Shown: positions 17,408 to 25,457, counted from the stretch's first letter. The stretch: DNA of 26,197 nucleotides from an uncultured Clostridia bacterium (GCA_944391635.1 CALXUL010000189.1:1-26197), one strand, 5' to 3'. A program made the numbers and translations. The notes: generated from the letters alone by a model not told the origin.

Positions 17408-17956
17408 TTACATTTTAAGAAGTCCGCGGTTTTTCCACAAATAGTCCGCGCCGGAGATAACAGTGAATATTACCGAAATCCAGATAAGAATGTTTGTTAT
17501 AATGATAGCGGGGATAGGCGGGAATATAGGAAGCATAAGTATAATTGCTGCAATAATTGCTGCCATCTGAGATACTGTTTTAAGTTTTCCCCAAAAGCTT
17601 GCCGCAATAACTTCTCCGTCTGCTGCGGCAATAAGCCGTATTCCTGAAACCATAAATTCACGGGCAAGAACAATCATTAATGCCCACGGCGACATTTTGC
17701 CGTAATATACAAGTATCAGAAAAGCCGCTGTGGTAAGCATTTTATCAGCTAATGGGTCCACGAACTTGCCAAAGGTAGTTATTTGATTATAATTGCGCGC
17801 GATATACCCGTCAATTGCATCAGTGGCTGACGCGATTATAAACACTATAAGCGCCGCTATATGACAGACGGAATTTTCCGCAAGAAGCAGAAACATAAAT
17901 ATCGGGACGAGCAGAACACGCAGAAGTGTTAATTTATTTGCCGTATTGATTTTCAT
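17408..17956 (-). CDS. pgsA: PgsA, CDP-diacylglycerol-glycerol-3-phosphate 3-phosphatidyltransferase
   Basis: PgsA makes phosphatidylglycerol phosphate from CDP-diacylglycerol and glycerol 3-phosphate in the membrane, the committed step to anionic phospholipids. The 182-residue protein has several hydrophobic helices. It carries the exact CDP-alcohol phosphotransferase motif D-x2-D-G-x2-A-R-x8-G-x3-D-x3-D at residues 46-71 (Asp46, Asp49, Asp67, Asp71). The ATG at 17956 is chosen over a TTG at 17974 because GGAAAGG (17966-17972) lies 9 nt upstream and the family starts MKINTANKLTLLR. It follows rimO closely and precedes the ttcA-like gene at 13 nt. A rimO-pgsA order is frequent in Firmicutes. 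Confidence 0.93.
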   Translation of the reverse strand: MKINTANKLTLLRVLLVPIFMFLLLAENSVCHIAALIVFIIASATDAIDGYIARNYNQITTFGKFVDPLADKMLTTAAFLILVYYGKMSPWALMIVLAREFMVSGIRLIAAADGEVIAASFWGKLKTVSQMAAIIAAIILMLPIFPPIPAIIITNILIWISVIFTVISGADYLWKNRGLLKM

Positions 17957-17976
17957 ATCATTGTGCCTTTCCAAAT

Positions 17977-19302
17977 TTATTTTGTTACCATTTTCCCGGT
18001 AAGGTCATATTCATCACAGTCTAAAATTTCTACATTGACAAAGCTGCCAAATGGCACTTCATCCTCTGCTGCAAAATACACGCGGCTGTCAATATCTATG
18101 CTGTCGGCATAGCTTCTGCCGTAATACATGTAGCTTTCGCTGTCATAGCCCTCGCATAATACTTCAAGTACAGATCCGAGCTTTGCACGGTTTTTTTCAA
18201 GAGAAATTTTTTGCTGTATCATCATAATCTCATCACGCCAGGAGTTTTTTGTATCTTCCGGAACCTGGTCCGGGAAGAGTGCGGCTGGAGTGCCTTCTTC
18301 GCGAGAGTAGGCAAATACCCCTATGCGGTCAAGTTTTGCACGTTCTACAAACTCACACAACTGGCGGTGCATTTCTTCATTCTCTCCGGGAAATCCGCAG
18401 ATCAGTGATGTGCGGATTACAGCATCCGGCATTTTTTTGCGTATCAATTCAATCTTCTTTTCTATTTCAATACTGTCGGTGCGCCTTGCCATTCTTCTTA
18501 AAAGTGTGCTGTTAATATGCTGAATTGGCATATCAATATACCGGCAGATTTTGCTGTTATTTGCCATTATATCAAGTACGTCTTCTGCTATTGCTTCTGG
18601 ATAGAAATAATGCAGTCTTATCCAATGTAAATCCTCAATTTTGCAAAGTTCATTAAGAAGCCGATCAAGTGAGTAGCGGCCGTATATATCCTTGCCGTAA
18701 CGTGTAGTATCCTGGGCAATCAGGATAAGTTCCCGCACACCTTTTTGGACAAGTTCCTCTGCTTCGTTTAAAATATCTTCTATACGTCTGCTGCGGTAAT
18801 GACCGCGTATCATGGGTATTGCGCAGTAAGTACAATTATTATCACACCCGTCAGCAATTTTGAGATATGCCGTGTACGGCGGAGTGGATACAAGCCGCGG
18901 TAATCCTTCAGGGATGGGTTCATCAAAATTGTCGGTAAGACAGGGGGATTTTGCATCCATACAAGCGTTTATTACTTCTGATATACGCATAAAATCACCC
19001 GTGCCTACTACTGCATCAACTTCGGGCAGCTCGTCAAATATCTGGTCGTGGTAGCGCTGGGCAAGACAGCCGCACATTATAAGCTTTAGGCAGTTATGCT
19101 TTTTGTACTCCGCCATTTCAAGGATGGTATTGATTGATTCTTCTTTTGCGGCATCAATAAAACCACAGGTATTTACAATTATAATTTCGGCATCTTTTAC
19201 CTCTGAGACAATCTCATGTCCATCGTTTTTAAGTATACCGAGCATTATTTCGGAATCGGTAAGATTTTTTGGGCAGCCGAGGCTGATAACTCCGATTTTC
19301 AT
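17977..19302 (-). CDS. rimO: RimO, ribosomal protein S12 methylthiotransferase
   Basis: RimO is a radical-SAM enzyme that adds a methylthio group to a conserved aspartate of ribosomal protein S12. The 441-residue protein has the N-terminal UPF0004 domain with Cys10, Cys46 and Cys79 for the auxiliary cluster. The radical-SAM motif is GCDNNCTYC (Cys153, Cys157, Cys160), and the C-terminus holds a TRAM-type domain. The opening MKIGVISLGCPKNLTDSEIM is the RimO form rather than MiaB. The frame extends 54 codons further upstream into recX, but ATG 19302 has AAAGGA (19311-19316) 8 nt away and matches the family start. The Shine-Dalgarno overlaps the recX stop. Confidence 0.95.
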   Translation of the reverse strand: MKIGVISLGCPKNLTDSEIMLGILKNDGHEIVSEVKDAEIIIVNTCGFIDAAKEESINTILEMAEYKKHNCLKLIMCGCLAQRYHDQIFDELPEVDAVVGTGDFMRISEVINACMDAKSPCLTDNFDEPIPEGLPRLVSTPPYTAYLKIADGCDNNCTYCAIPMIRGHYRSRRIEDILNEAEELVQKGVRELILIAQDTTRYGKDIYGRYSLDRLLNELCKIEDLHWIRLHYFYPEAIAEDVLDIMANNSKICRYIDMPIQHINSTLLRRMARRTDSIEIEKKIELIRKKMPDAVIRTSLICGFPGENEEMHRQLCEFVERAKLDRIGVFAYSREEGTPAALFPDQVPEDTKNSWRDEIMMIQQKISLEKNRAKLGSVLEVLCEGYDSESYMYYGRSYADSIDIDSRVYFAAEDEVPFGSFVNVEILDCDEYDLTGKMVTK

Positions 19303-19315
19303 AAATTCAGTCCTT

Positions 19316-19798
19316 TCATTCGTCAGTGATGCAGTTTTGCGCGGCTTCTTCAAAAGCGCGGCGTATATCGTCAAAGCTGTAGCCGCGTGCGGCAAAATAT
19401 CTGAATGCGCGGTCGCGGCTTTTGCGGCTTGTATCGCCGCCGAGCTTTTTTTCCATAAGTTCAAGAAGTACAGGATATTCTTCGGTACCTATCTGGTCTG
19501 CTGCCTGTTCGCATATTTCGCGGTCAATCCCGCGGCGCAGAAGTTCTGAGATTATTCTCCGCCTGCCGTATTTTTTAAGATGTGATAAATCTGAGGCAAG
19601 CCTTTGGGCATATGTAGTATCATTAACAAGAGAATATTCTCTCAAAAAATCTAAAACCCGGTCTGCGATTTCCTCTGCGGCGCCGGCAGAAACAAGCTTG
19701 TTTTTTAGATCTGCTTCCGAATGCGAACGAAATTCAAGAAGTCTGAGTGCTTTTTCTTTGGCTTCGCTGTAATCAAGCTCTTTTTTTTCGTATCTCAA
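19316..19798 (-). CDS. recX: RecX, regulator of RecA
   Basis: RecX modulates RecA filament assembly or activity. The 160-residue protein consists of the three-helix repeats typical of the family. Recognisable segments are KALRLLEFRSHSEADLKNKL, FLREYSLVNDTTYAQRLASD, YGRRRIISELLRRGI and FRYFAARGYSFDDIRRAFEE. An upstream in-frame GTG at 19807 sits 1 nt from the Shine-Dalgarno TAGGAG (19807-19812). The TTG at 19798 sits 8 nt from it and is therefore preferred. The Shine-Dalgarno overlaps the stop of the preceding HD gene, suggesting translational coupling. recA itself is not in the window. Confidence 0.9.
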   Translation of the reverse strand: MRYEKKELDYSEAKEKALRLLEFRSHSEADLKNKLVSAGAAEEIADRVLDFLREYSLVNDTTYAQRLASDLSHLKKYGRRRIISELLRRGIDREICEQAADQIGTEEYPVLLELMEKKLGGDTSRKSRDRAFRYFAARGYSFDDIRRAFEEAAQNCITDE

Positions 19799-19809
19799 AA
19801 CGCACACTC

Positions 19810-20997
19810 CTATAATCTGAAGTAGTCAAACAACTGACCAAAATCTATGCCGGCAATATCTTTGTTTTCATAACGCTGGAACAGATTATGGTATCCTGAT
19901 TGAAGTTGTTCTGATTGTATGCCGTATTTGATTGAAAGATATGCCTCAAGATATGCCGAAAGATGGTCACAGGCACGGATTATTTCCCCGTCAATGGGAT
20001 TAAAGGAATCAGAATTATAGTTTTTATTGATTTCATCCGAACTGACATAACATATTTCATCTGATTTTACAATTCTTGATTTAAACTCGTCCTGTGTAAA
20101 ATAGTCAAGCTCTTTGCGTATGGGTTCAGGTACAAGCGGATAAATAACCCGGTGCATCTGTTCATCTTCAATCTCTTTTATAATATCTTCAAGACCTGCC
20201 ACCGATGTTTTTACGGGTGAAACAATATCGCGTGTCAAGACCTCGGGTACATCATGAAAAAGCGCGCCGAAATAGTTATTTATTGCTCTTTTGTGGCAGG
20301 CGCCTATTTCCATTGAGCAAAAATAGGATAGTATTGCCACTACCAGCATGTGTCCCATTACAAATGTTTGAGGCATGCGCACGGCTCTTGACCAGCGCTG
20401 CTGATAGCGGAGTTTTCCGATTAGTGAAAGGAATTTCTGTAAATCCGGATTGGTTGCAAAACGACTGAAACCGTCGAAAGTATTACATTCTGCAAGCCCC
20501 CGTTCAACCTCGGCTTTTACTTCTTCTATTGCGTAGGTTTCGGAGTTCATAGGATATATTACCTTAAATTCCCAAGCGGTAGCATAATAATGAGCAGCAC
20601 GAAGAATTTGTTTTTCCTTTTTTGCATATTCCGGCTCATAGAAGTACCTGCACATCTTTTCATAAAATCCGCCGCCTAAAGCCTCGGTTTGTCCCTTTAG
20701 CTGTTCAAGGACCCATCTGTTAATCTGTCCGCCTTTTTTCTTCATAAGGCTGTGGTAAATAGGCGGTTTTATATCGGTTAGTATTTCCCGGTGCAGAAAT
20801 TCAAAAATCCCGCCCTCAATAAGAAGCAATGGGCCATATTGCCCTTCGCCCTCACATTTTGCAAGAGTGTAGGCGTATACCATTTTATGCGCTTGTTTAT
20901 CAAGCTCGGAAAAACCGATTGACGGGCGAATATGGTCGTTCCAGCGCTGTATCGACGCCGCCTCGTAAATTGTGGAAATCAATGCTTTTCTAATCAT
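19810..20997 (-). CDS. Tandem HD-domain protein, YfbR-like nucleotidase C-terminal half
   Basis: This 395-residue protein appears to hold two copies of an HD-type (YfbR/5'-deoxynucleotidase-like) fold. The C-terminal copy has QRW (200-202), His216, His248-Asp249 in LFHDVPEVLTRDIVSPVK and Asp344 in RACDHLSAYLE. These match the order of the E. coli YfbR metal ligands (H, H-D, D) and its Arg-Trp and HDASEVLTGDLPTPVK motifs. The N-terminal copy repeats the same landmarks: QRW (17-19), His37, His69 in FLHREILTDIKPPI, and RAAHYYATAWE with His136 in place of the Asp. Its His-Asp pair reads His-Arg, so it may not bind metal. dNMP dephosphorylation is inferred only. First gene of the minus-strand operon, with AGGGTG near the ATG. 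Confidence 0.85.
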   Translation of the reverse strand: MIRKALISTIYEAASIQRWNDHIRPSIGFSELDKQAHKMVYAYTLAKCEGEGQYGPLLLIEGGIFEFLHREILTDIKPPIYHSLMKKKGGQINRWVLEQLKGQTEALGGGFYEKMCRYFYEPEYAKKEKQILRAAHYYATAWEFKVIYPMNSETYAIEEVKAEVERGLAECNTFDGFSRFATNPDLQKFLSLIGKLRYQQRWSRAVRMPQTFVMGHMLVVAILSYFCSMEIGACHKRAINNYFGALFHDVPEVLTRDIVSPVKTSVAGLEDIIKEIEDEQMHRVIYPLVPEPIRKELDYFTQDEFKSRIVKSDEICYVSSDEINKNYNSDSFNPIDGEIIRACDHLSAYLEAYLSIKYGIQSEQLQSGYHNLFQRYENKDIAGIDFGQLFDYFRL

Positions 20998-21035
20998 TTT
21001 ACACCCTGCACCTCTTTTCAGATTTTTTCATATAT

Positions 21036-21063
21036 ATTATAACATATATTGCTTTTTTGTCAA
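21036..21063 (-). promoter_or_regulatory. Consensus SigA promoter of the HD-recX-rimO-pgsA-ttcA operon
   Basis: On the minus strand, a perfect TTGACA (complement at 21058-21063) is followed after 16 bp by a perfect TATAAT (21036-21041). A TGT directly before it gives an extended -10. The expected start is near 21029, about 30 nt before the HD-gene ATG. No other promoter is seen in the five-gene operon, and junctions are 27 nt or less. Confidence 0.88.
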
Positions 21064-21111
21064 ATATCCCTTTTTACCGATTTGGGCTGCTAAGAAAAAT
21101 TCGCTGCCGGA

Positions 21112-21140
21112 TTGTTTTTATGCATTTTATATGATAGAAT
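21112..21140 (+). promoter_or_regulatory. SigA-type promoter for comEC-holA
   Basis: TTGTTT (21112-21117), a 17-bp spacer and TAGAAT (21135-21140) preceded by TGA form a promoter with an extended -10. The predicted start near 21147 gives a leader of about 25 nt with GGAG at 21158-21161. It faces away from the minus-strand operon promoter; the two -35 elements are about 48 bp apart. Confidence 0.72.
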
Positions 21141-21171
21141 ATATGGGAATAAAAACTGGAGCGGAAGAAAA

Positions 21172-23496
21172 ATGGTGTCGGTAATTATTAAAATTACAAT
21201 TGCATATATAGCAGGTATGCTTATTGCCGTATTTGCTGACCCTTGTTTTGGGGCGATTTTTGCCGTATGCTTGGCTGCGGTAAGTCTTGGAGAGTTTTTT
21301 GTAATAAAGCTGCCGGGGCGAAAAGTGCTGTGCTCAGTATTTTTTATGCTGGGATTTTTTATAATGTCGGCAGGGCTTTCTCCGTCCTCATCAGTACTTG
21401 GAGGTTATCTTGAACGATATGTCGAGCTTCAGGGAGTAATATGCGAGGTACCGGATCGGTACAGTGAATATTATTCGTATGTTTTGTCGGTTGAAAAGAT
21501 GAGTTATAATGATGAGGTGGTATATTTTACCGATAAGGTACGCGTGACGTCGCAGATAGAGCTTGATACAGGAAACCGTGTTGCTGTGCGTGGATTTTTA
21601 AGGGATCTTAGTACCCCTGATAACAGCACGGAGTTTGATTACCGACCTTATTATTACAGCAGGGGAATACATTACAGGCTCCATGCTGATGAGGCTGAAC
21701 TGATTACACCAAAGGCGTTTATGTTTTCTTTTGGGTATGCAGGGGAATATTTAAAAAGCAGAATATCTTTTGCAATAGATAAGTTTTTTGAAGGTGACAG
21801 CGCAGCAATGCTAAAAGCGGTGCTTACCGGGTCTAAAACAGAATTCTCTTCAGAGTTTAAGAAAACTCTAATTAGGTCGTCTGCAATACGGTTTTTATAT
21901 CCGTCTTATCTGCACATGTTTCTTATAGTTGCACTTTGTGAGTTTATTTTTGCGGCATTTAATAAAAAGAAACGCCAGAATATGACTTTAATATTCATTG
22001 CGGTATGGGCGCTTTTAAACAGTAGTTTTTATGCGTTTATAAGAATGGGAATGATGCTTGCGTTAGGAATTTGGTATCGCAGAAAACGCGGGTTTTCACA
22101 TTATCCGGATATGGCGTCAGCGGTTATACTGATATTTCTTTTGGCAAACCCGCTTCTTTTGTTAAATTCAGGATTTGTCATGTCGGCAAGCAGCGGCATT
22201 GTTATGTATAATTTCTATTCTCCCGTGGTATCAAGGCTTGGCGGTATACGAAATAAAAATTTGAGAAGTGCCATCGCCGCCTGGGTGACGGGTACGGTTG
22301 GTATGATGCCGGTATGTGCGTTCTTCTTTAATGGCATGTCGTTATACAGTATTATTTGCTCACTTTTTTATATTCCTATTGTGCTGGCTATTATAGTTAT
22401 TGCTCCGGCGGCATTATTTTTATATGAGTTTTTAGGGAATGCATGGTTTGTTGGGACTATTTTGGATGGGCTTATTGAGCTGATGAAAAGACTCCCGCAG
22501 ATGATAGCGCTTTTGCCGGGGTCATATATAACTGTAGGGAAAACGACAGTGCTGGGATTTTGCATAATTTTTTCCGGAGCTGTTTTACTAAAATATTGGC
22601 TTGAGCGCAGGTATAAAGAACTAATGTTTAAAGTGTCACTCGGCGCGGTTGTGTTTTTATTGGCGATTCATACCGCAGCTATCTTCTCTGATATTGGAAC
22701 AATGTATGTTAACTTTGTGAATGTCGGACAAGGTGATGGGGCGGTAATAAATATAAAAGGTAAGGAAACAGTATTGATAGACGGCGGAGGCGGAAGCGGA
22801 GAGAGTGAATATAATGTAGGTGAAGAAGTATTTTTGCCATATCTTACCGCAAAAGGTTTGTCAAGGATAGACCTTGCTGTCGTTTCGCATTTTCACCGTG
22901 ACCACTGCGAGGGAATAATTGCTGCAGTTGAAAACTTAAGGGTAGGCTCGGTTATGGTGAATGATAAAATGCAGTCTTGTGAGTTCTACAAGCAGCTTGT
23001 TCAGGCTGCTGAAAAAACCGATACCGAACTGATAGTTGTCAGTTCCGGCGACAGGGTTGAATTTGATTCGGGTATGGTAATGACGGTTCTTTCGCCGGAG
23101 GACAGCTACCTGCCGGAAGACGAAAATGACACATCACTTGTTATCAAAATTGAATATTTGGGCAGAAGCTTCTTTTTCGGCGGTGATATTACAAAAGAAA
23201 CTGAGAAAAAGATTTTAGGAAAGATAGGTAAAACCGACGTTGTAAAGGCTTCGCATCATGGCTCTAAAAATTCTTCATCTGCAGAGTTTGCAGAAGAAAC
23301 ATCTCCGGAGTATGTTGTATTCTCGGCAGGCGAGAATAATATGTACGGTCATCCGACATACGAGGCAATAGATAGTTTTAGCAAAGCCGGAGCGTCTGTA
23401 CTTCGCACCGATATGATGGGAGATATAGAATTTTGCGTAAAAAAGAACGGAAAGCTCAAAGTAGATTGGTACAAGGAGGATAAGTCATGGCGGTAA
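21172..23496 (+). CDS. comEC: ComEC/Rec2-family DNA uptake channel with metallo-beta-lactamase domain
   Basis: ComEC forms the inner-membrane channel for single-stranded DNA in natural transformation. The 774-residue protein has N-terminal membrane helices and an OB-like soluble domain (about residues 75-190). A multi-helix Competence domain follows (about 200-500). The C-terminal metallo-beta-lactamase-like domain has VSHFHRDHCEG, ASHHGSKNSS and YGHPTYEA. Two usually well conserved channel motifs are unusual: the LAISGLHV-type motif reads LYPSYLHM, and the FDxGFQLSF-type motif reads LNSGFVMSA. The ATG at 21172 is chosen over a TTG at 21112, which lies in the promoter. No comEA is adjacent. 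The gene overlaps holA by 10 nt. Confidence 0.9.
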   Translation: MVSVIIKITIAYIAGMLIAVFADPCFGAIFAVCLAAVSLGEFFVIKLPGRKVLCSVFFMLGFFIMSAGLSPSSSVLGGYLERYVELQGVICEVPDRYSEYYSYVLSVEKMSYNDEVVYFTDKVRVTSQIELDTGNRVAVRGFLRDLSTPDNSTEFDYRPYYYSRGIHYRLHADEAELITPKAFMFSFGYAGEYLKSRISFAIDKFFEGDSAAMLKAVLTGSKTEFSSEFKKTLIRSSAIRFLYPSYLHMFLIVALCEFIFAAFNKKKRQNMTLIFIAVWALLNSSFYAFIRMGMMLALGIWYRRKRGFSHYPDMASAVILIFLLANPLLLLNSGFVMSASSGIVMYNFYSPVVSRLGGIRNKNLRSAIAAWVTGTVGMMPVCAFFFNGMSLYSIICSLFYIPIVLAIIVIAPAALFLYEFLGNAWFVGTILDGLIELMKRLPQMIALLPGSYITVGKTTVLGFCIIFSGAVLLKYWLERRYKELMFKVSLGAVVFLLAIHTAAIFSDIGTMYVNFVNVGQGDGAVINIKGKETVLIDGGGGSGESEYNVGEEVFLPYLTAKGLSRIDLAVVSHFHRDHCEGIIAAVENLRVGSVMVNDKMQSCEFYKQLVQAAEKTDTELIVVSSGDRVEFDSGMVMTVLSPEDSYLPEDENDTSLVIKIEYLGRSFFFGGDITKETEKKILGKIGKTDVVKASHHGSKNSSSAEFAEETSPEYVVFSAGENNMYGHPTYEAIDSFSKAGASVLRTDMMGDIEFCVKKNGKLKVDWYKEDKSWR

Positions 23497-24500
23497 AAGA
23501 ATCTGATGTAATGAAGCTGAAGCGGGCGATAAAAGAGAATAAGATAAAAGGCGCATATTTATTCTATGGTGACGAGATATACTTAAGGGATATTTATATT
23601 GCTAAATTCCGTGCGCTTATTCCGGAAAACGGGTTTGAAGAGTTTAACCTTATAGAGATTGACGGTAGGAATATGAGCTTTGATGAGGCGGCTGATGCAA
23701 TTGAGAGTTTTCCCGTGTCAGGGGACATAAAGCTTGTTATTATTCGTGACAGCGGTATTTTTAAAAAGCCAAAAGAAGAACAGGTGAAGTTTTGGAATAA
23801 TCAGATAAAGAAATTGCCGGACTACTGTATACTGCTTCTAATTGAAGATGCGGTGGATAAAAGGTCATCCGTGTATAAAACTATTTCGTCGGAGGGCTGT
23901 GCGGTAGAGTTTGCACATTTAAAACCATATGAGATTACTGCTTGGGTACAGCAGGAAGTTTTAAAATCAAAAAGAAAGATGAGCAAGGAGGTAATTGAAT
24001 ATTTCATTTCAGTATGCCAGGCAGGACTTAGTAATCTAAAAAATGAGCTTGATAAACTCTTTGATTATTGCGGGGAGGAGATTACCATAACCGACATACA
24101 AAGGGTAGTATCAAAGCCAACCGATGTACAGGTATTTGCGCTGTCCGACTGCATACTTGAAAAAAATACCGATGGTGCGCTTGAAGTTCTTGAAGAATTA
24201 AACGCAGTAAAAGAGTCGGCGTTTAATGTACTGTATCTTCTTTTGTCGGCTTTTGAAAAGATGTATTTGTCCAAGCTGATGCTGGCGGAAGGTATGCCGC
24301 AGGATGTTGTAGAAAAACGGCTTGGAGTGCCACCGTTTATTGCCAAAAAATATATTGCCGGAGGGAAAAAGTATTCGGAAGCATTTTTAAAAAACAGGAT
24401 AACCCGTGTGCCGGAGATTGACCTTTCGATAAAACAGGGGAAAATATCTGAATGGGACGCTTTGTATGAATATGTTTTAGACTCGCTTGCGACACAATAG
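23487..24500 (+). CDS. holA: HolA, DNA polymerase III delta subunit
   Basis: HolA is the delta subunit of the clamp loader, which opens the sliding clamp for loading onto DNA. The 337-residue protein shows the family pattern: an N-terminal AYLFYGDEIYLRD segment, the LVIIRDSGIF strand, and a C-terminal domain of helices including VFALSDCILEKN. AAGGAGG (23473-23479) lies 7 nt before the ATG inside comEC. The comEC-holA pair is a widely conserved Firmicutes arrangement. The usual rpsT neighbour is absent; dpaA follows instead. Confidence 0.93.
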   Translation: MAVKESDVMKLKRAIKENKIKGAYLFYGDEIYLRDIYIAKFRALIPENGFEEFNLIEIDGRNMSFDEAADAIESFPVSGDIKLVIIRDSGIFKKPKEEQVKFWNNQIKKLPDYCILLLIEDAVDKRSSVYKTISSEGCAVEFAHLKPYEITAWVQQEVLKSKRKMSKEVIEYFISVCQAGLSNLKNELDKLFDYCGEEITITDIQRVVSKPTDVQVFALSDCILEKNTDGALEVLEELNAVKESAFNVLYLLLSAFEKMYLSKLMLAEGMPQDVVEKRLGVPPFIAKKYIAGGKKYSEAFLKNRITRVPEIDLSIKQGKISEWDALYEYVLDSLATQ

Positions 24501-24506
24501 CTATGG

Positions 24507-24535
24507 AACCAAATTTCTGCTGATGACATATTATA
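24507..24535 (+). promoter_or_regulatory. SigK-type sporulation promoter for dpaA-dpaB
   Basis: AACC (24507-24510) fits the SigK -35 consensus mACm. It is followed by exactly 16 bp and CATATTATA (24527-24535), which fits the -10 consensus CATAnnnTA. It lies in the 90-bp gap between holA and dpaA. The predicted start near 24543 leaves a leader of about 48 nt with AAAGGAAGG at 24572-24580. In known spore formers dipicolinate synthase is made in the mother cell under SigK, which agrees. The SigE -10 consensus is similar, but the SigE -35 is not seen. Confidence 0.75.
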
Positions 24536-24590
24536 ATTAGTGAATAACGGCAGATGTAATATGCCGAGCAGAAAGGAAGGGTTTGATTTG

Positions 24591-25457
24591 ATGAAAACTG
24601 TGTCGGTCATAGGCGGGGATTTGCGGGCGGTAACCTTGGCAAAACTGCTTGTAAAAGACGGCTATGACGTGACAATATTCGGATTTGAACGTGAGATAGA
24701 TACAGGTACATTAAAAGCTGCGCCGGATTTAATAAAAGCGCTTGATTCGGAGGTGATTATACTCCCGATCCCCGCAAGCGGCGATGCAAAAACGGTAAAC
24801 GCCCCTTTTGCACAGACGCCGATACTGCTGGATGATTTTTTCTCGTTGATAGGACCATCTAAGCTGGTATTGGCAGGACATATTTCTAAACCGGTTGCGG
24901 CAAGGTTTGACGCTGAAGGGGTAGTGTGCATAGACTATTATAACAGAGAAGAACTGATGGTGAAAAATGCTGTTCCGACAGCGGAGGGTGCGATAGAAAT
25001 AGCGCTTCAGGAAATGCCGGTGACTCTGTCAGGGTCATCAGCACTGGTAGTGGGCTATGGGCGTATTGGAAAGATACTTTCCGCAATACTTGCGGCAATG
25101 GGGGTTAAGGTAACGGTGAGCGCAAGACGGCTCGGAGACCTCGCCTGGATAGAAGCATCCGGATACAAAGCGGTACATACATCTATGATTTCAGCTAAAA
25201 TGAACGAATACGATATAATTTTCAACACTGTGCCGAGCATCGTTCTTGGAGAGGAGGCGCTTAGCTGTATGAATCCTGAAGCGCTTGTTATAGACCTTGC
25301 ATCTGTGCCGGGCGGTGTGGATATAGAAGCGGCGAAAGGATTAAACAGACGTGTAATATGGGCTCTTTCACTCCCGGGCAAAACAGCTCCTATTTCGGCT
25401 GGGAAGATAATCAAGGATACAATCTGCAATATCCTCAATGAACTGGAGGTGAGCTGA
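24591..25457 (+). CDS. dpaA: DpaA (SpoVFA), dipicolinate synthase subunit A
   Basis: DpaA acts with DpaB in the mother cell to make dipicolinic acid, which the forespore stores as its calcium chelate for core dehydration and heat resistance. The 288-residue protein has an N-terminal Rossmann-like motif (VSVIGGDLRAVTLAK) and a second dinucleotide-binding motif VVGYGRIGKILSAIL near residue 150. The LPGKTAPISAGKIIKDTI region is typical of the family. In-frame GTG (24540) and ATG (24561) codons precede the chosen ATG at 24591. The chosen start has AAAGGAAGG 10 nt upstream and matches the family N-terminus. The stop overlaps the dpaB ATG by one base (TGATG). Confidence 0.95.
   Translation: MKTVSVIGGDLRAVTLAKLLVKDGYDVTIFGFEREIDTGTLKAAPDLIKALDSEVIILPIPASGDAKTVNAPFAQTPILLDDFFSLIGPSKLVLAGHISKPVAARFDAEGVVCIDYYNREELMVKNAVPTAEGAIEIALQEMPVTLSGSSALVVGYGRIGKILSAILAAMGVKVTVSARRLGDLAWIEASGYKAVHTSMISAKMNEYDIIFNTVPSIVLGEEALSCMNPEALVIDLASVPGGVDIEAAKGLNRRVIWALSLPGKTAPISAGKIIKDTICNILNELEVS

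Noticed and set aside
19303..19464. 54-codon N-terminal extension of rimO
   Set aside because: It lies inside recX, lacks family similarity, and the ATG at 19302 has a well-placed Shine-Dalgarno and the canonical RimO N-terminus.
19103..19549. 148-codon plus-strand open frame across recX and rimO
   Set aside because: Both opposite-strand genes are well supported; the frame shows no family features.
24540..24590. Earlier start codons for dpaA (GTG 24540, ATG 24561)
   Set aside because: They lie at or just after the predicted SigK transcription start and have no Shine-Dalgarno; ATG 24591 has both spacing and family support.
24065..24610. 181-codon minus-strand open frame across holA and the dpaA leader
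   Set aside because: Shadow of holA; it would also run through the SigK promoter and shows no domain.
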